This document shows, in pieces, positions 13,563-20,284 of a DNA stretch of 20,284 nucleotides. Source of the DNA: JAAKFL01 sp964629645 (GTDB lineage: Bacteria > Chlamydiota > Chlamydiia > Chlamydiales > SLFE01); NCBI GenBank assembly GCA_964629645.1, contig CAZVSU010000047.1, positions 1 through 20,284 on the forward strand. Reading direction: 5' to 3'. The stretch's first letter is position 1. Every line of letters begins with the position of its first letter. A program made the translations under genes and the position numbers. The notes beneath the pieces were generated by a model. The model saw only the letters and a list, made by a program, of their open reading frames with translations. It searched no databases and was not told where the DNA came from.

Positions 13563-13856
13563 CTACGAGTAGCAGTCCTGATAAGCAAAGTAATGATAAA
13601 TATCAATAACGGCAAGAGAAGTGCCGACAAGCGGAATCACTTCCAACGCTCCTCTCAAAAGCTGTCCTTTAAGCCAGGCCCAATCCGAGGGAGTTTCAGC
13701 AAGATGCGAAGCGATCAATCCTCCCGCGACCATGATGCGGAACAAGCCGCTTACTGTTCCGATAATAGGGATATAACCCGCGAGGTTAGCCTTATTTTGC
13801 AGGGAATCGCGATCGGGCGAATACGCGAATGGTTGTATATGTGATGGTATTTCCAT
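13563..13856 (-). CDS. Small membrane protein with two IPxxGT segments, unknown
   Basis: A 97-residue protein with a strong ribosome site (AAGGAG, six bases before the ATG at 13856). It contains two similar hydrophobic segments: GYIPIIGTVSGLFRIM (about 28-43) and VIPLVGTSLAVIDIY (about 74-88), each with the pattern I-P-[IL]-[IV]-G-T, linked by a polar stretch with two tryptophans. The duplication suggests a two-helix hairpin whose halves are related. I do not recognise a named family. Possible -10 TATAAG at 13915-13910. A decayed copy appears to lie directly downstream. Confidence 0.7.
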   Translation of the reverse strand: MEIPSHIQPFAYSPDRDSLQNKANLAGYIPIIGTVSGLFRIMVAGGLIASHLAETPSDWAWLKGQLLRGALEVIPLVGTSLAVIDIYHYFAYQDCYS

Positions 13857-13932
13857 GTCTTTCTCCTTTTGTTTTGGTTGATCCTTCAGAAATATGAGCT
13901 TAAAAGCATCTTATAAAGGACTGATTAAGAAT

Positions 13933-13968
13933 CGTAAAAAAATCGAGGGAGGGGGGGGATTTTTTACG
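13933..13968 (-). terminator. Terminator-like hairpin with G8/C8 run after tdh
   Basis: On the minus strand CGTAAAAAATC pairs with GATTTTTTTACG (one bulged base) around a C-rich loop that includes a run of eight C (G8 at 13951-13958 on the plus strand). The stem overlaps the tdh stop codon and its 3' arm supplies T7. Stem bases are mostly A/T, so strength is uncertain. Confidence 0.4.
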
Positions 13969-15016
13969 CGATGTTTTCTTCGGGGATTTCGGGGGGAAGG
14001 GCGATGGCCTCTTCTGTGGACCATTCGAGGATGACTTTGCCGCTTTCTCCTTTTTTCATGACGTCGAATCCTTTTTGGAACTCTTCTGCGGGAAAGCGGT
14101 GGGTGATCACCGGGGAGATGTCGAGACCGCTTTGAATGAGGCTGGTCATCTGTTCCCATGTGCGGAAAATTTCTCTTCCGTAAATCCCTTTTATGGTGAG
14201 CATCTTGAAAATCACGAGATCCCAGTCGATCGTGATGCCCGGGGGAAGAAGTCCAAGCAATCCGAGCTGTCCGCCCGGGCGCAAGGCACGCAGCGATTGG
14301 ATAAGAGCCGAGGGGCTGCCCGACATTTCCAATCCAATAGAAAAATTGTCTTCATCCAGACTTTCTTTGGCGACGTTGACAGTACGGTCGGCGCCGAGCG
14401 TTTTTGCCAGCTTAAGCCTTACGTCATTAACGTCTGTGATCACGACATTTTTTGCGCCGACATGCTTTGCGATCGCTGCGGCCATCATGCCGATGGGACC
14501 GGCGCCGGTGATCAAAACGTCTTCATTTTTGACTTGAAAGGAGAGGGCTGAGTGGACGGCATTGCCGAGAGGATCGAAGATAGCGGCGACGTCGCCCGGA
14601 ATCCCTTCGGGGATCTTGAACAGGTTGCGCGCTTTGAACGGGAAGTATTCGGCAAAACAGCCGTGGCGGTGGATGCCGATCACTTCCGTTTTTGAGCAAA
14701 GGTGGGGGGTCTTACTTCTGCAGTTGTCGCATGTGCCGCATGTGATGTGCCCTTCGCCGCTCACTTTATCCCCAATGCTCACTCCCTCCACATCCCGCCC
14801 GACGTCGGCGACCGTCCCCATAAATTCATGACCGATAACAAGGGGCACGGGAACCGTTTTTTGCGCCCAGGCATCCCATTTTTCGATGTGGACGTCCGTG
14901 CCGCAGATGGATGTTTTCAAGGGCTTGATCAGCACTTCGTCCGGCTGAATGACAGGCTCGGGGACGTCGTCGAAATAAAGGCCAGGACCTTTGGTTTGCT
15001 TGACGATAGCCTTCAT
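13964..15016 (-). CDS. tdh: L-threonine 3-dehydrogenase
   Basis: A 350-residue zinc-dependent, NAD-linked medium-chain dehydrogenase that oxidises threonine to 2-amino-3-ketobutyrate. Catalytic zinc ligands Cys38 (CGTDVHI) and His63-Glu64 (GHE) are present, as are the four structural-zinc cysteines 93, 96, 99 and 107 and the nucleotide-binding GAGPIG at 171-176. The stretch CGTDVHIEKWDAWAQKT is diagnostic of Tdh within the family. Compared with the usual length of about 341, there is a short extra acidic C-terminal tail after KVILEW. The ATG overlaps the kbl stop as ATGA, so the pair is translationally coupled. Confidence 0.96.
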   Translation of the reverse strand: MKAIVKQTKGPGLYFDDVPEPVIQPDEVLIKPLKTSICGTDVHIEKWDAWAQKTVPVPLVIGHEFMGTVADVGRDVEGVSIGDKVSGEGHITCGTCDNCRSKTPHLCSKTEVIGIHRHGCFAEYFPFKARNLFKIPEGIPGDVAAIFDPLGNAVHSALSFQVKNEDVLITGAGPIGMMAAAIAKHVGAKNVVITDVNDVRLKLAKTLGADRTVNVAKESLDEDNFSIGLEMSGSPSALIQSLRALRPGGQLGLLGLLPPGITIDWDLVIFKMLTIKGIYGREIFRTWEQMTSLIQSGLDISPVITHRFPAEEFQKGFDVMKKGESGKVILEWSTEEAIALPPEIPEENIA

Positions 15017-16200
15017 GGAATCACCCCCAAATCTTTTCCGACGGCACCGAAGGCATCGAGCGCTGTTTCGAGCTCTTCAGCTGTATGCGCCGCCGAAACT
15101 TGTGTCCGGATGCGCGCTTTTCCCTTTGGGACAACCGGGAAAAAAAATCCGATGGCAAAGACGCCTCGTTCCAACAGTTTTTGGGAAAACTTTTGGGCGA
15201 GCTTGGCATCGCCAAGCAGTACCGGGATAATGGGGTGGCTCCCATCGACTAAGTGAAATCCCAGTTTTTCAAGACCGCTTCGCAGGATCTTGGTGTTTGA
15301 GGACAACTTTTTCAGAAGGTCTGTTTCTGCGACAAGGTCCAGTGCTTTAAGCGAAGCGGCGACGACGGGAGGAGCCACGCTATTGGAAAAAAGATAGGGG
15401 CGGGAGCGTTGCCTCAGCCACTCGATGATCTCTTTCCGTCCCGATGTGAAGCCTCCTGTGGCCCCTCCGAGCGCTTTTCCGAGAGTGCTTGTGAGGATGT
15501 CAACGCGTCCGAGCACGCCGCACTGTTCAAGCGACCCTTTGCCGGTCGCGCCGATCACTGCGGTGCCGTGGCAGTCGTCGCACATCACGAGGGCGCCGTA
15601 TTGATCGGCGAGATCGCAGATGGCGCTTAAGTGCGCCACGTCGCCGTCCATGGAAAAAACGCCGTCGGTTGCGATCATTTTGTAACGGCATGAGCGGGCT
15701 TCTTTCAGTTTGTCTTCAAGGTCTCCCATATCGCTGTGGCGATAGACAAGCCGCCGGGCTTTAGAGAGGCGAATGCCGTCGATGATGCTCGCGTGGTTCA
15801 GTTCGTCGCTGATCACGGCATCGTCACCGGTTAAAAGCGTTGCAAAAAGGCCGCCGTTAGCGTCAAAACAAGAGCCGTAAAGTATGGTGTCTTCAGTTTC
15901 AAGAAATTGCGACAGCTTGGATTCAAGTTGGCGATGGATGGTCAGCGTCCCGCAGATAAACCGAACAGAGGAAAGCCCAAAGCCGTAAGTTTCCAGCCCT
16001 TCTTTTGCGGCGAATGCGAGTTCAGGATGATCGGAAAGTCCCAAATAGTTATTCGAACAGAGATTGATCACCTCAGCTCCGGAAGCGAGGGATACGCGGG
16101 GTCCTTGCGGCGTAGAAATCTCCCGCTCGTCTTTATAAAGACCCTGATCATCAACTTGTTGTAGTTGAGTTTTAAGATGGTTAAAAAAATTTTCTTTCAC
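15013..16200 (-). CDS. kbl: 2-amino-3-ketobutyrate CoA ligase (glycine C-acetyltransferase)
   Basis: A 395-residue PLP enzyme of the alpha-oxoamine synthase family that splits 2-amino-3-ketobutyrate with CoA into glycine and acetyl-CoA. The PLP lysine is Lys242 in STLGKALGGATGG, and CSNNYLGLSDHPEL, YGSCFDANGG, NHASIIDGIRLSKA and MCDDCHGTAVIG are typical blocks. Length equals that of characterised Kbl. The start is GTG at 16200; no ribosome site precedes it, but a TGATATAGA extended -10 places transcription on that G. It forms an operon with tdh, completing the two-step threonine-to-glycine route. Other family members (BioF, HemA) are excluded mainly by the tdh linkage and the NYLGL/S-T-L-G-K context. 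Confidence 0.95.
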   Translation of the reverse strand: MKENFFNHLKTQLQQVDDQGLYKDEREISTPQGPRVSLASGAEVINLCSNNYLGLSDHPELAFAAKEGLETYGFGLSSVRFICGTLTIHRQLESKLSQFLETEDTILYGSCFDANGGLFATLLTGDDAVISDELNHASIIDGIRLSKARRLVYRHSDMGDLEDKLKEARSCRYKMIATDGVFSMDGDVAHLSAICDLADQYGALVMCDDCHGTAVIGATGKGSLEQCGVLGRVDILTSTLGKALGGATGGFTSGRKEIIEWLRQRSRPYLFSNSVAPPVVAASLKALDLVAETDLLKKLSSNTKILRSGLEKLGFHLVDGSHPIIPVLLGDAKLAQKFSQKLLERGVFAIGFFFPVVPKGKARIRTQVSAAHTAEELETALDAFGAVGKDLGVIP

Positions 16201-16206
16201 ATCTCA

Positions 16207-16214
16207 TCTATATC
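16207..16214 (-). promoter_or_regulatory. Extended -10 promoter of kbl, predicted leaderless
   Basis: On the minus strand TGATATAGA (16215-16207 region) fits the extended -10 form TGnTATAAT. Its last base is seven positions before the G of the kbl GTG start, so transcription would begin at the start codon. No -35 match is seen, as is common for extended -10 promoters. Confidence 0.45.
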
Positions 16215-16220
16215 AAATCC

Positions 16221-16249
16221 TGGAAATAAACATTTTTTTTGTGTATAGT
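16221..16249 (+). promoter_or_regulatory. Promoter of tsaD, predicted leaderless
   Basis: TGGAAA (16221-16226, 4/6) and TATAGT (16244-16249, 5/6) are 17 bases apart. Transcription is expected at 16256-16257 and the tsaD ATG is at 16257. It overlaps the divergent kbl promoter region. Confidence 0.5.
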
Positions 16250-16256
16250 ACTAGCC

Positions 16257-17276
16257 ATGATTGTGTTAGGACTTGAGACGACATGCGATGAAACGGCGGC
16301 GGCTGTGGTGAAGGAGGGCAAAGAGATCCTCTCCAACGTGATTGCCTCTCAAACGCCTCTTCATCAGAGTTTTGGGGGAGTGGTGCCGGAACTGGCCTCC
16401 CGCACCCATCTCGATATGATCCAGCCTGTGATCCACCAGGCTCTCGATGAGGCGGGCATCACTTTCGACCAGATCGATTTGATTGCCGTGGCTCAAGGCC
16501 CCGGCCTTATCGGACCGCTCATGATCGGGGTGAATGCGGCCAAGACGCTCTCCTGGACGCTCGGCATTCCCTATATCGGTGTCAATCACGTGGAAGCGCA
16601 CTTATATGCCCCTCTTTTGTCGTCGCAAGAGGAGATCCCTTTTCCTCACTTGGGAGCTGTTTTGTCAGGGGGGCATACGTTGCTTTTACTCGTTGAAGCG
16701 GTCGGACGCTACCAAGCGATCGGTCATACCATAGACGACGCGATAGGAGAGGCGTTCGACAAGGCGGCCAAAATTTTGGGTCTTCCTTACCCGGGAGGAC
16801 CTGAAATTGAAAAACTTGCGAAAGAAGGAGACGCCAATCGCTATCGCTTCAATACAGGGCGCGTCAAAAATTGCCCCTACCATTTTTCGTTTAGCGGGCT
16901 GAAGACAGCTGTTCTCTACGCCGCGAAAGGGGCGCAATCCAAAATTCACTCCGATCTGATCATAAGCAAAGAGGAAAGACCCCACCTCGCCGCATCTTTT
17001 CAACGAGCCGCGTTTGGCGATGTGATCAAAAAAGTGATCAAAGCCTCAGGCGAATACCGCTTATCATCAGTTGTTTTTGGCGGAGGGGTCACCTGCAACC
17101 GGACTTTGCGTGAAATGTTTCTGGAAATGGCGCCCCATTTACGTTACTATTGGCCTGCGGCAGGATTAAGTCTGGACAATGCGGCGATGATCGCAGGTCT
17201 TGGTTTTGTTCGCTATCAAAACGATCCCCGCTGCGCCCCATTAGATATGGAAGCCAAACCGTCGCTCACATTTTAG
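16257..17276 (+). CDS. tsaD: tRNA N6-adenosine threonylcarbamoyltransferase TsaD
   Basis: A 339-residue ASKHA-fold metalloprotein that, with TsaB and TsaE, transfers threonylcarbamoyl to A37 of tRNAs reading ANN codons. Starting at 16257 gives MIVLGLETTCDETA, and puts His111 and His115 (HVEAH) exactly at the iron-ligand positions of the E. coli protein; Asp307 in LDNAAMIAG is the third expected ligand. LSGGHTLLL, PYPGGPEIEKLA, FSFSGLKTA and GGGVTCNRTLR are family blocks. An upstream TTG at 16239 would overlap the -10 box and is rejected. No ribosome site is present. First gene of tsaD-rnhC-unknown-recN. Confidence 0.97.
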   Translation: MIVLGLETTCDETAAAVVKEGKEILSNVIASQTPLHQSFGGVVPELASRTHLDMIQPVIHQALDEAGITFDQIDLIAVAQGPGLIGPLMIGVNAAKTLSWTLGIPYIGVNHVEAHLYAPLLSSQEEIPFPHLGAVLSGGHTLLLLVEAVGRYQAIGHTIDDAIGEAFDKAAKILGLPYPGGPEIEKLAKEGDANRYRFNTGRVKNCPYHFSFSGLKTAVLYAAKGAQSKIHSDLIISKEERPHLAASFQRAAFGDVIKKVIKASGEYRLSSVVFGGGVTCNRTLREMFLEMAPHLRYYWPAAGLSLDNAAMIAGLGFVRYQNDPRCAPLDMEAKPSLTF

Positions 17277-17286
17277 GAGACATGGC

Positions 17287-18195
17287 ATGCCCTCGAAAGA
17301 GCCGACCACTTTTTCGACCAAGATTGACGTCCAGCTTTCAGAACAAATCCTTCAGGATCTGAAAGATCAAGGTTACGAAATCACAAAGCCGACGCACACG
17401 CTCTTTTCGGCTAAAAAGCCGGGTCTGACCTGCACCCTTTATGAATCGGGAAAGCTTGTCGTTCAGGGGAAGCGTCTCGCGGAGTTTATGGAGTTTTACC
17501 TCGAGCCTTATGTGCTGAAAGATTTTCCCTTTACCCATGAGAAACCTTCTGACCGAACCGCGAGAATTGGCAGCGACGAAGCGGGGAAAGGGGATTTTTT
17601 CGGCCCTCTTTGCGTCGCAGCTGTCTTTGCCGAAGGCTCCATGGTCGATCGCCTGAAAAAAATCGGAGTGAAAGACTCCAAAGGGATGAAAGATCCCAAA
17701 ATTGTCGCGCTTGCCAAAGCGATCGAAAGTGAGTTTCCCCACCACATCGTGACCATCAATCCAGCCAAATATAACGAACTGTATGCGAAATTTGCCAACC
17801 TCAATAACCTTCTCGCATGGGCCCACGCCACCGCAGTGATGAATCTCGTGGAGGAGACCAACTGCGAAACAGTCATTGTCGACCAATTTGCTGCCGAACA
17901 CGTTTTGGACCGCGCCATGAAAAGCAAACACCCCACTCTTGAACTGATTCAAAGGCATCGCGGCGAAGAGGATGTCGTGGTGGCGGCCGGATCAATTCTC
18001 GCCCGAAAAACATTTGTCGAGCGGCTCGGGTTTCTTGAAAATCAGTACGAGATGTTTCTTCCAAAAGGGGGAGGGAAGACGACCATCGAGGCCGGAAAAG
18101 TGTTTGTCGAGCGGTTCGGGGCTGAGGAACTCTCCCAGGTCAGCAAGTTGCATTTTAAAAATCGGGATGCCATTCTAAAATCGACAGGAGCCTAA
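17287..18195 (+). CDS. rnhC: Ribonuclease HIII
   Basis: A 302-residue endonuclease that cuts the RNA strand of RNA-DNA hybrids. The N-terminal 80 or so residues form the TBP-like substrate-binding domain typical of RNase HIII (TLFSAKKPGLTCTLYESGKLVVQGK). The catalytic domain opens with IGSDEAGKGDFFGPL: Asp97 and Glu98 are the DE pair, and Asp199 in VIVDQFA is a further active-site acid. GSILAR and the C-terminal KLHFKN fit as well. AGGAGA overlapping the tsaD stop lies six bases before the ATG at 17287; a nearer ATG at 17282 is out of frame. Confidence 0.96.
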   Translation: MPSKEPTTFSTKIDVQLSEQILQDLKDQGYEITKPTHTLFSAKKPGLTCTLYESGKLVVQGKRLAEFMEFYLEPYVLKDFPFTHEKPSDRTARIGSDEAGKGDFFGPLCVAAVFAEGSMVDRLKKIGVKDSKGMKDPKIVALAKAIESEFPHHIVTINPAKYNELYAKFANLNNLLAWAHATAVMNLVEETNCETVIVDQFAAEHVLDRAMKSKHPTLELIQRHRGEEDVVVAAGSILARKTFVERLGFLENQYEMFLPKGGGKTTIEAGKVFVERFGAEELSQVSKLHFKNRDAILKSTGA

Positions 18196-18196
18196 A

Positions 18197-18631
18197 ATGC
18201 GATCGGGATATCTTTTTGCTGTTGCCGCTATTTTTTTGATCGCGATGATGTTTGCCTCCACTATGCTGCTGCAAGTCATTTGGGTCGGCGATCCCGATCT
18301 CCTTCTCGATCCCGACGATGTACGCGGTATGGTCGTGGTCCACCAAGGCGTCCCCTATACCCTCAATTTTCGTCAGCAAAATGACATCGTCAAGGAGATC
18401 AATTCATTCGAAGAGGTCTCAAGCGAAGAAAAAAGGGATGAGGGAAAACCCCTCCCCTTCGATCGACTGATCATCTACCATTTTGATACGCCAAACGACG
18501 TTGTCACGGGAAAAAAGGGTGGGGATAACATAATTGAGCTAACATTCGAGACCGAAGGTTATCGCCGATTCCTTACAGCCCCTTCTGAAACGCATTTTCT
18601 TTCAACACTGAAGCAAGCCTATGCTCCGTAA
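18197..18631 (+). CDS. Membrane-anchored protein of unknown function
   Basis: A 144-residue protein with one N-terminal hydrophobic segment (about 5-28), most likely a signal anchor with the rest outside the cytoplasm. The remainder is acidic and mixed alpha/beta, with no cysteine and no motif I recognise. AGGAG lies six bases before the ATG, one base after the rnhC stop. The last 11 bases overlap the start of recN, so recN translation is probably coupled to it. Being fixed between rnhC and recN suggests co-transcription rather than shared function. Confidence 0.75.
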   Translation: MRSGYLFAVAAIFLIAMMFASTMLLQVIWVGDPDLLLDPDDVRGMVVVHQGVPYTLNFRQQNDIVKEINSFEEVSSEEKRDEGKPLPFDRLIIYHFDTPNDVVTGKKGGDNIIELTFETEGYRRFLTAPSETHFLSTLKQAYAP

Positions 18632-20225
18632 CCTTCGTATCCGCGACCTTATCCTCATCGAAAACCTTGACGTTTCTCTGAATGAAGGATTTCACGTCCT
18701 CACCGGAGAAACGGGGGCGGGAAAATCGGCCTTGATTAAAGGCTTGACCTTACTTTTAGGCAAAAGGGGGGACGCTGCCGCTGTCAGACAAGGAGCAGAC
18801 AGAGCTTGGATCGAGGGGATCTTTCATTCTCTTCCCGCCGTTGATGCGCTCCTCGAAGAAAAGGGGATCGACCTTGATGACGAACTCATCATCCGGCGTG
18901 AGATGAGCGCCAATGGAAAATCGCGCTGCTTTGTCAATGACACTCAGGTGACCCTGTCATTTTTGAAAGAGATCGGACACTATTTGGTAAAATTTGTCGG
19001 GCAGCATGCCAACCAAGCGTTGACGGTGCCGGAGACACATCGCGAGATACTGGATCAGTATGGCGACTGCGACGCAGCTCGGTTTTCAAAGGTCTATCGC
19101 GAACTGACAGCCATGCAAAATCGCCTGGCTTATCTCAGGAGAAACCAAGAAAACGCGATGAGGGAATGTGACCTCTGCAGGGAAGAAATTGAGGAAATTG
19201 AGTCCGTAAGCCCCGTTCCGGGCGAAGATGAGGAGCTCTTTGCCGAATATACCCTGCTCAACCATTCAGAAGAGTTTCAAGAGCACTGCCACCACATCGT
19301 AGACGTGCTTTCAGGAGATGGGGCCCTTTTGTCTCAGCTTACCGCTTTGAAGAGCTCTTTTGAAAAAGTGGTGGAGATCGACCCTGAGGCGGCCGAATCT
19401 TTAGGTGCGTTCAAACAAACGATCGTCGAGCTGCAAGAGGTGGCCTATTTTCTCGACAAAAGCCGCAGCGAAAAGGAATTTCCGGCCGGCCGCCTTCAGG
19501 AAGTGGATGCCCGCCTTGCCCGCCTTCACAAGTTAAAAAAGAAGTACGGCAGTTCTTTAGAAGAGGTCTTGCAGTACGCCGAAACGAGACGCCGTCGACT
19601 CGATGAACTTGAAAACAGCGATTTTGAGATCGCGGCTCTTGAAAAAGAGATCAGCGATAAAGAACGCGAATGCGACCGGCTCGGAGAGCATCTCTCTTCC
19701 CAAAGAGAAGCGTCGGCAAAACAGCTTGGGGAGGCGCTTGAAAAAGAGCTGCACACGCTGAATATGCCGAGCGCAAAAATCAGAGTGTCTGTGACAAGGG
19801 GGCCGAGGTCTGAAACAGGCGATGATAAGGTCGTGATCTACCTAAGGCCAAATGTTGGGGAAAAAGAGGTGCCCGTCACCGAATGCGCCAGCGGAGGCGA
19901 GCTCTCAAGGCTGATGCTGTCGCTGCAAGTGCTCCTTGCCGGAAAAGAAAAGGTCCCCATGATCGTATTCGATGAAATCGATGCGAATATCGGGGGCAGC
20001 ACCGCCCATATGGTCGGCGCTAAATTTAAACAGATCGGCGCCAAGCAGCAGGTGCTTTGCATCACTCATTTCCCACAGGTGGCGAAGCAAGCTGACGTCC
20101 ACCTTCAAATCAACAAAGAAGAGATCGATGGGCGGACCATCACATTTGTGAGAAAGCTTAAAAAAGAGGAAAAAGTTGACGAGCTTCTTCGGATGGGCGG
20201 GATCAAGGCCCTTGTACTTTGTTAA
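18621..20225 (+). CDS. recN: DNA repair protein RecN, abnormal C-terminus
   Basis: A 534-residue SMC-like ATPase acting in double-strand-break repair. The Walker A motif GETGAGKS is at 29-36, the ABC signature SGGE at 424-427 and Walker B IVFDEID at about 448-454, followed by CITHFPQVAKQAD. A coiled-coil region rich in Glu/Lys lies between about 150 and 370. Family proteins usually end with about 20 more residues (an x-T-x-x-x-x-H-A-x-E-x-L type helix) after the M-G-G/S-G segment; here the frame goes from RMGGI straight to KALVLC and stops inside the palindromic repeat at 20216-20253. The end thus appears to be replaced by the repeat. No ribosome site is seen; the 11-base overlap with the previous gene suggests coupling. 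Confidence 0.93.
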   Translation: MLRNLRIRDLILIENLDVSLNEGFHVLTGETGAGKSALIKGLTLLLGKRGDAAAVRQGADRAWIEGIFHSLPAVDALLEEKGIDLDDELIIRREMSANGKSRCFVNDTQVTLSFLKEIGHYLVKFVGQHANQALTVPETHREILDQYGDCDAARFSKVYRELTAMQNRLAYLRRNQENAMRECDLCREEIEEIESVSPVPGEDEELFAEYTLLNHSEEFQEHCHHIVDVLSGDGALLSQLTALKSSFEKVVEIDPEAAESLGAFKQTIVELQEVAYFLDKSRSEKEFPAGRLQEVDARLARLHKLKKKYGSSLEEVLQYAETRRRRLDELENSDFEIAALEKEISDKERECDRLGEHLSSQREASAKQLGEALEKELHTLNMPSAKIRVSVTRGPRSETGDDKVVIYLRPNVGEKEVPVTECASGGELSRLMLSLQVLLAGKEKVPMIVFDEIDANIGGSTAHMVGAKFKQIGAKQQVLCITHFPQVAKQADVHLQINKEEIDGRTITFVRKLKKEEKVDELLRMGGIKALVLC

Positions 20226-20253
20226 CTAAGTGCTAGTACTTAGTTAAAAAAGT
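20216..20253. repeat. 38-bp near-perfect palindrome at the contig end
   Basis: The arms ACTTTGTTAACTAAGT and ACTTAGTTAAAAAAGT meet around GCTAGT; 17 of 19 positions pair, with one G-A mismatch and one G-T. The recN stop codon lies inside the left arm. A single arm plus CTAG is found at 30-54. It could be a dispersed palindromic repeat, two joined transposon ends, or a weak AT-rich terminator for recN. Confidence 0.7.
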
Positions 20254-20284
20254 TTTTGATCAAATTCGGCATTATAAGCGCCGC

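Noticed and set aside
17282..17362. ATG at 17282 as start of another gene
   Set aside because: It is out of frame with rnhC and gives a short protein with no family match; the ATG at 17287 has the correct spacing from AGGAGA.
17338..17958. 206-codon open frame opposite rnhC
   Set aside because: It is antisense to a clear RNase HIII gene, has no ribosome site and no family-like sequence.
20271..20276. Perfect TATAAT on the minus strand at the window end
   Set aside because: No -35 region can be read beyond the window and no gene follows it apart from antisense recN.

Overview
The window reads as a piece of a chlamydial (Chlamydiae) chromosome, most likely from an environmental, amoeba-associated family rather than Chlamydia itself. 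The strongest pointer is the cysteine-rich envelope cluster at 1729-4044: two tiny Cys/Pro lipoproteins of OmcA type followed by an OmcB-type protein with about 39 cysteines. A threonine-degradation pair (kbl-tdh), a CcoI-like copper ATPase and many housekeeping genes argue against a strongly reduced Chlamydia genome. Genus cannot be fixed from the sequence. Both ends of the window carry the same AT-rich repeat and a 10-N gap lies at 5804-5813, so this looks like a draft contig that ends in dispersed repeats.

Layout. 1-99: half-copy of the repeat. 100-1407 (-): unknown protein with a HEPN-like C-terminal segment. 1408-1728: AT-rich intergenic region holding a possible Shine-Dalgarno-sequestering leader and a 22-bp palindrome. 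1729-4044 (+): omcA-like 1, intercistronic hairpin, omcA-like 2, omcB, then a clear intrinsic terminator. 4135-4794 (-): two small hydrophobic proteins. 4866-9245 (-): nadK, dxs (contains the gap), xseB, xseA, apparently one operon running xseA-xseB-dxs-nadK. 9337-10415 (+): tpiA-secG. 10420-10956 (-): def. 10996-13329 (+): P1B-type ATPase. 13350-13856 (-): an intact small membrane protein and what looks like a decayed paralogue. 13964-16200 (-): kbl-tdh. 16257-20225 (+): tsaD-rnhC-unknown-recN, with recN ending inside the right-hand repeat.

Functionally, the omc cluster builds the disulfide-linked envelope that replaces rigid peptidoglycan in chlamydial elementary bodies. dxs feeds the MEP isoprenoid pathway, xseAB and recN act in DNA repair, rnhC removes RNA from hybrids, tsaD makes t6A in tRNA, def and secG serve protein maturation and export, tpiA and nadK central metabolism and NADP supply, and kbl-tdh converts threonine to glycine plus acetyl-CoA.

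The most interesting non-coding signals are: (i) a near-perfect palindromic repeat at the right end, whose half-copy begins the window and which coincides with an abnormal recN C-terminus; (ii) several -10 boxes placed exactly where transcription would start at the start codon (xseA, kbl, tsaD, nearly so for the ATPase), all at genes without a Shine-Dalgarno sequence, suggesting leaderless mRNAs; (iii) tightly packed divergent promoters (xseA/tpiA with back-to-back -35 boxes; def/ATPase sharing one palindromic -10); (iv) a palindrome upstream of omcA and a strong hairpin between the two omcA-like genes. No tRNA, rRNA, CRISPR array or recognisable transposase gene was seen.
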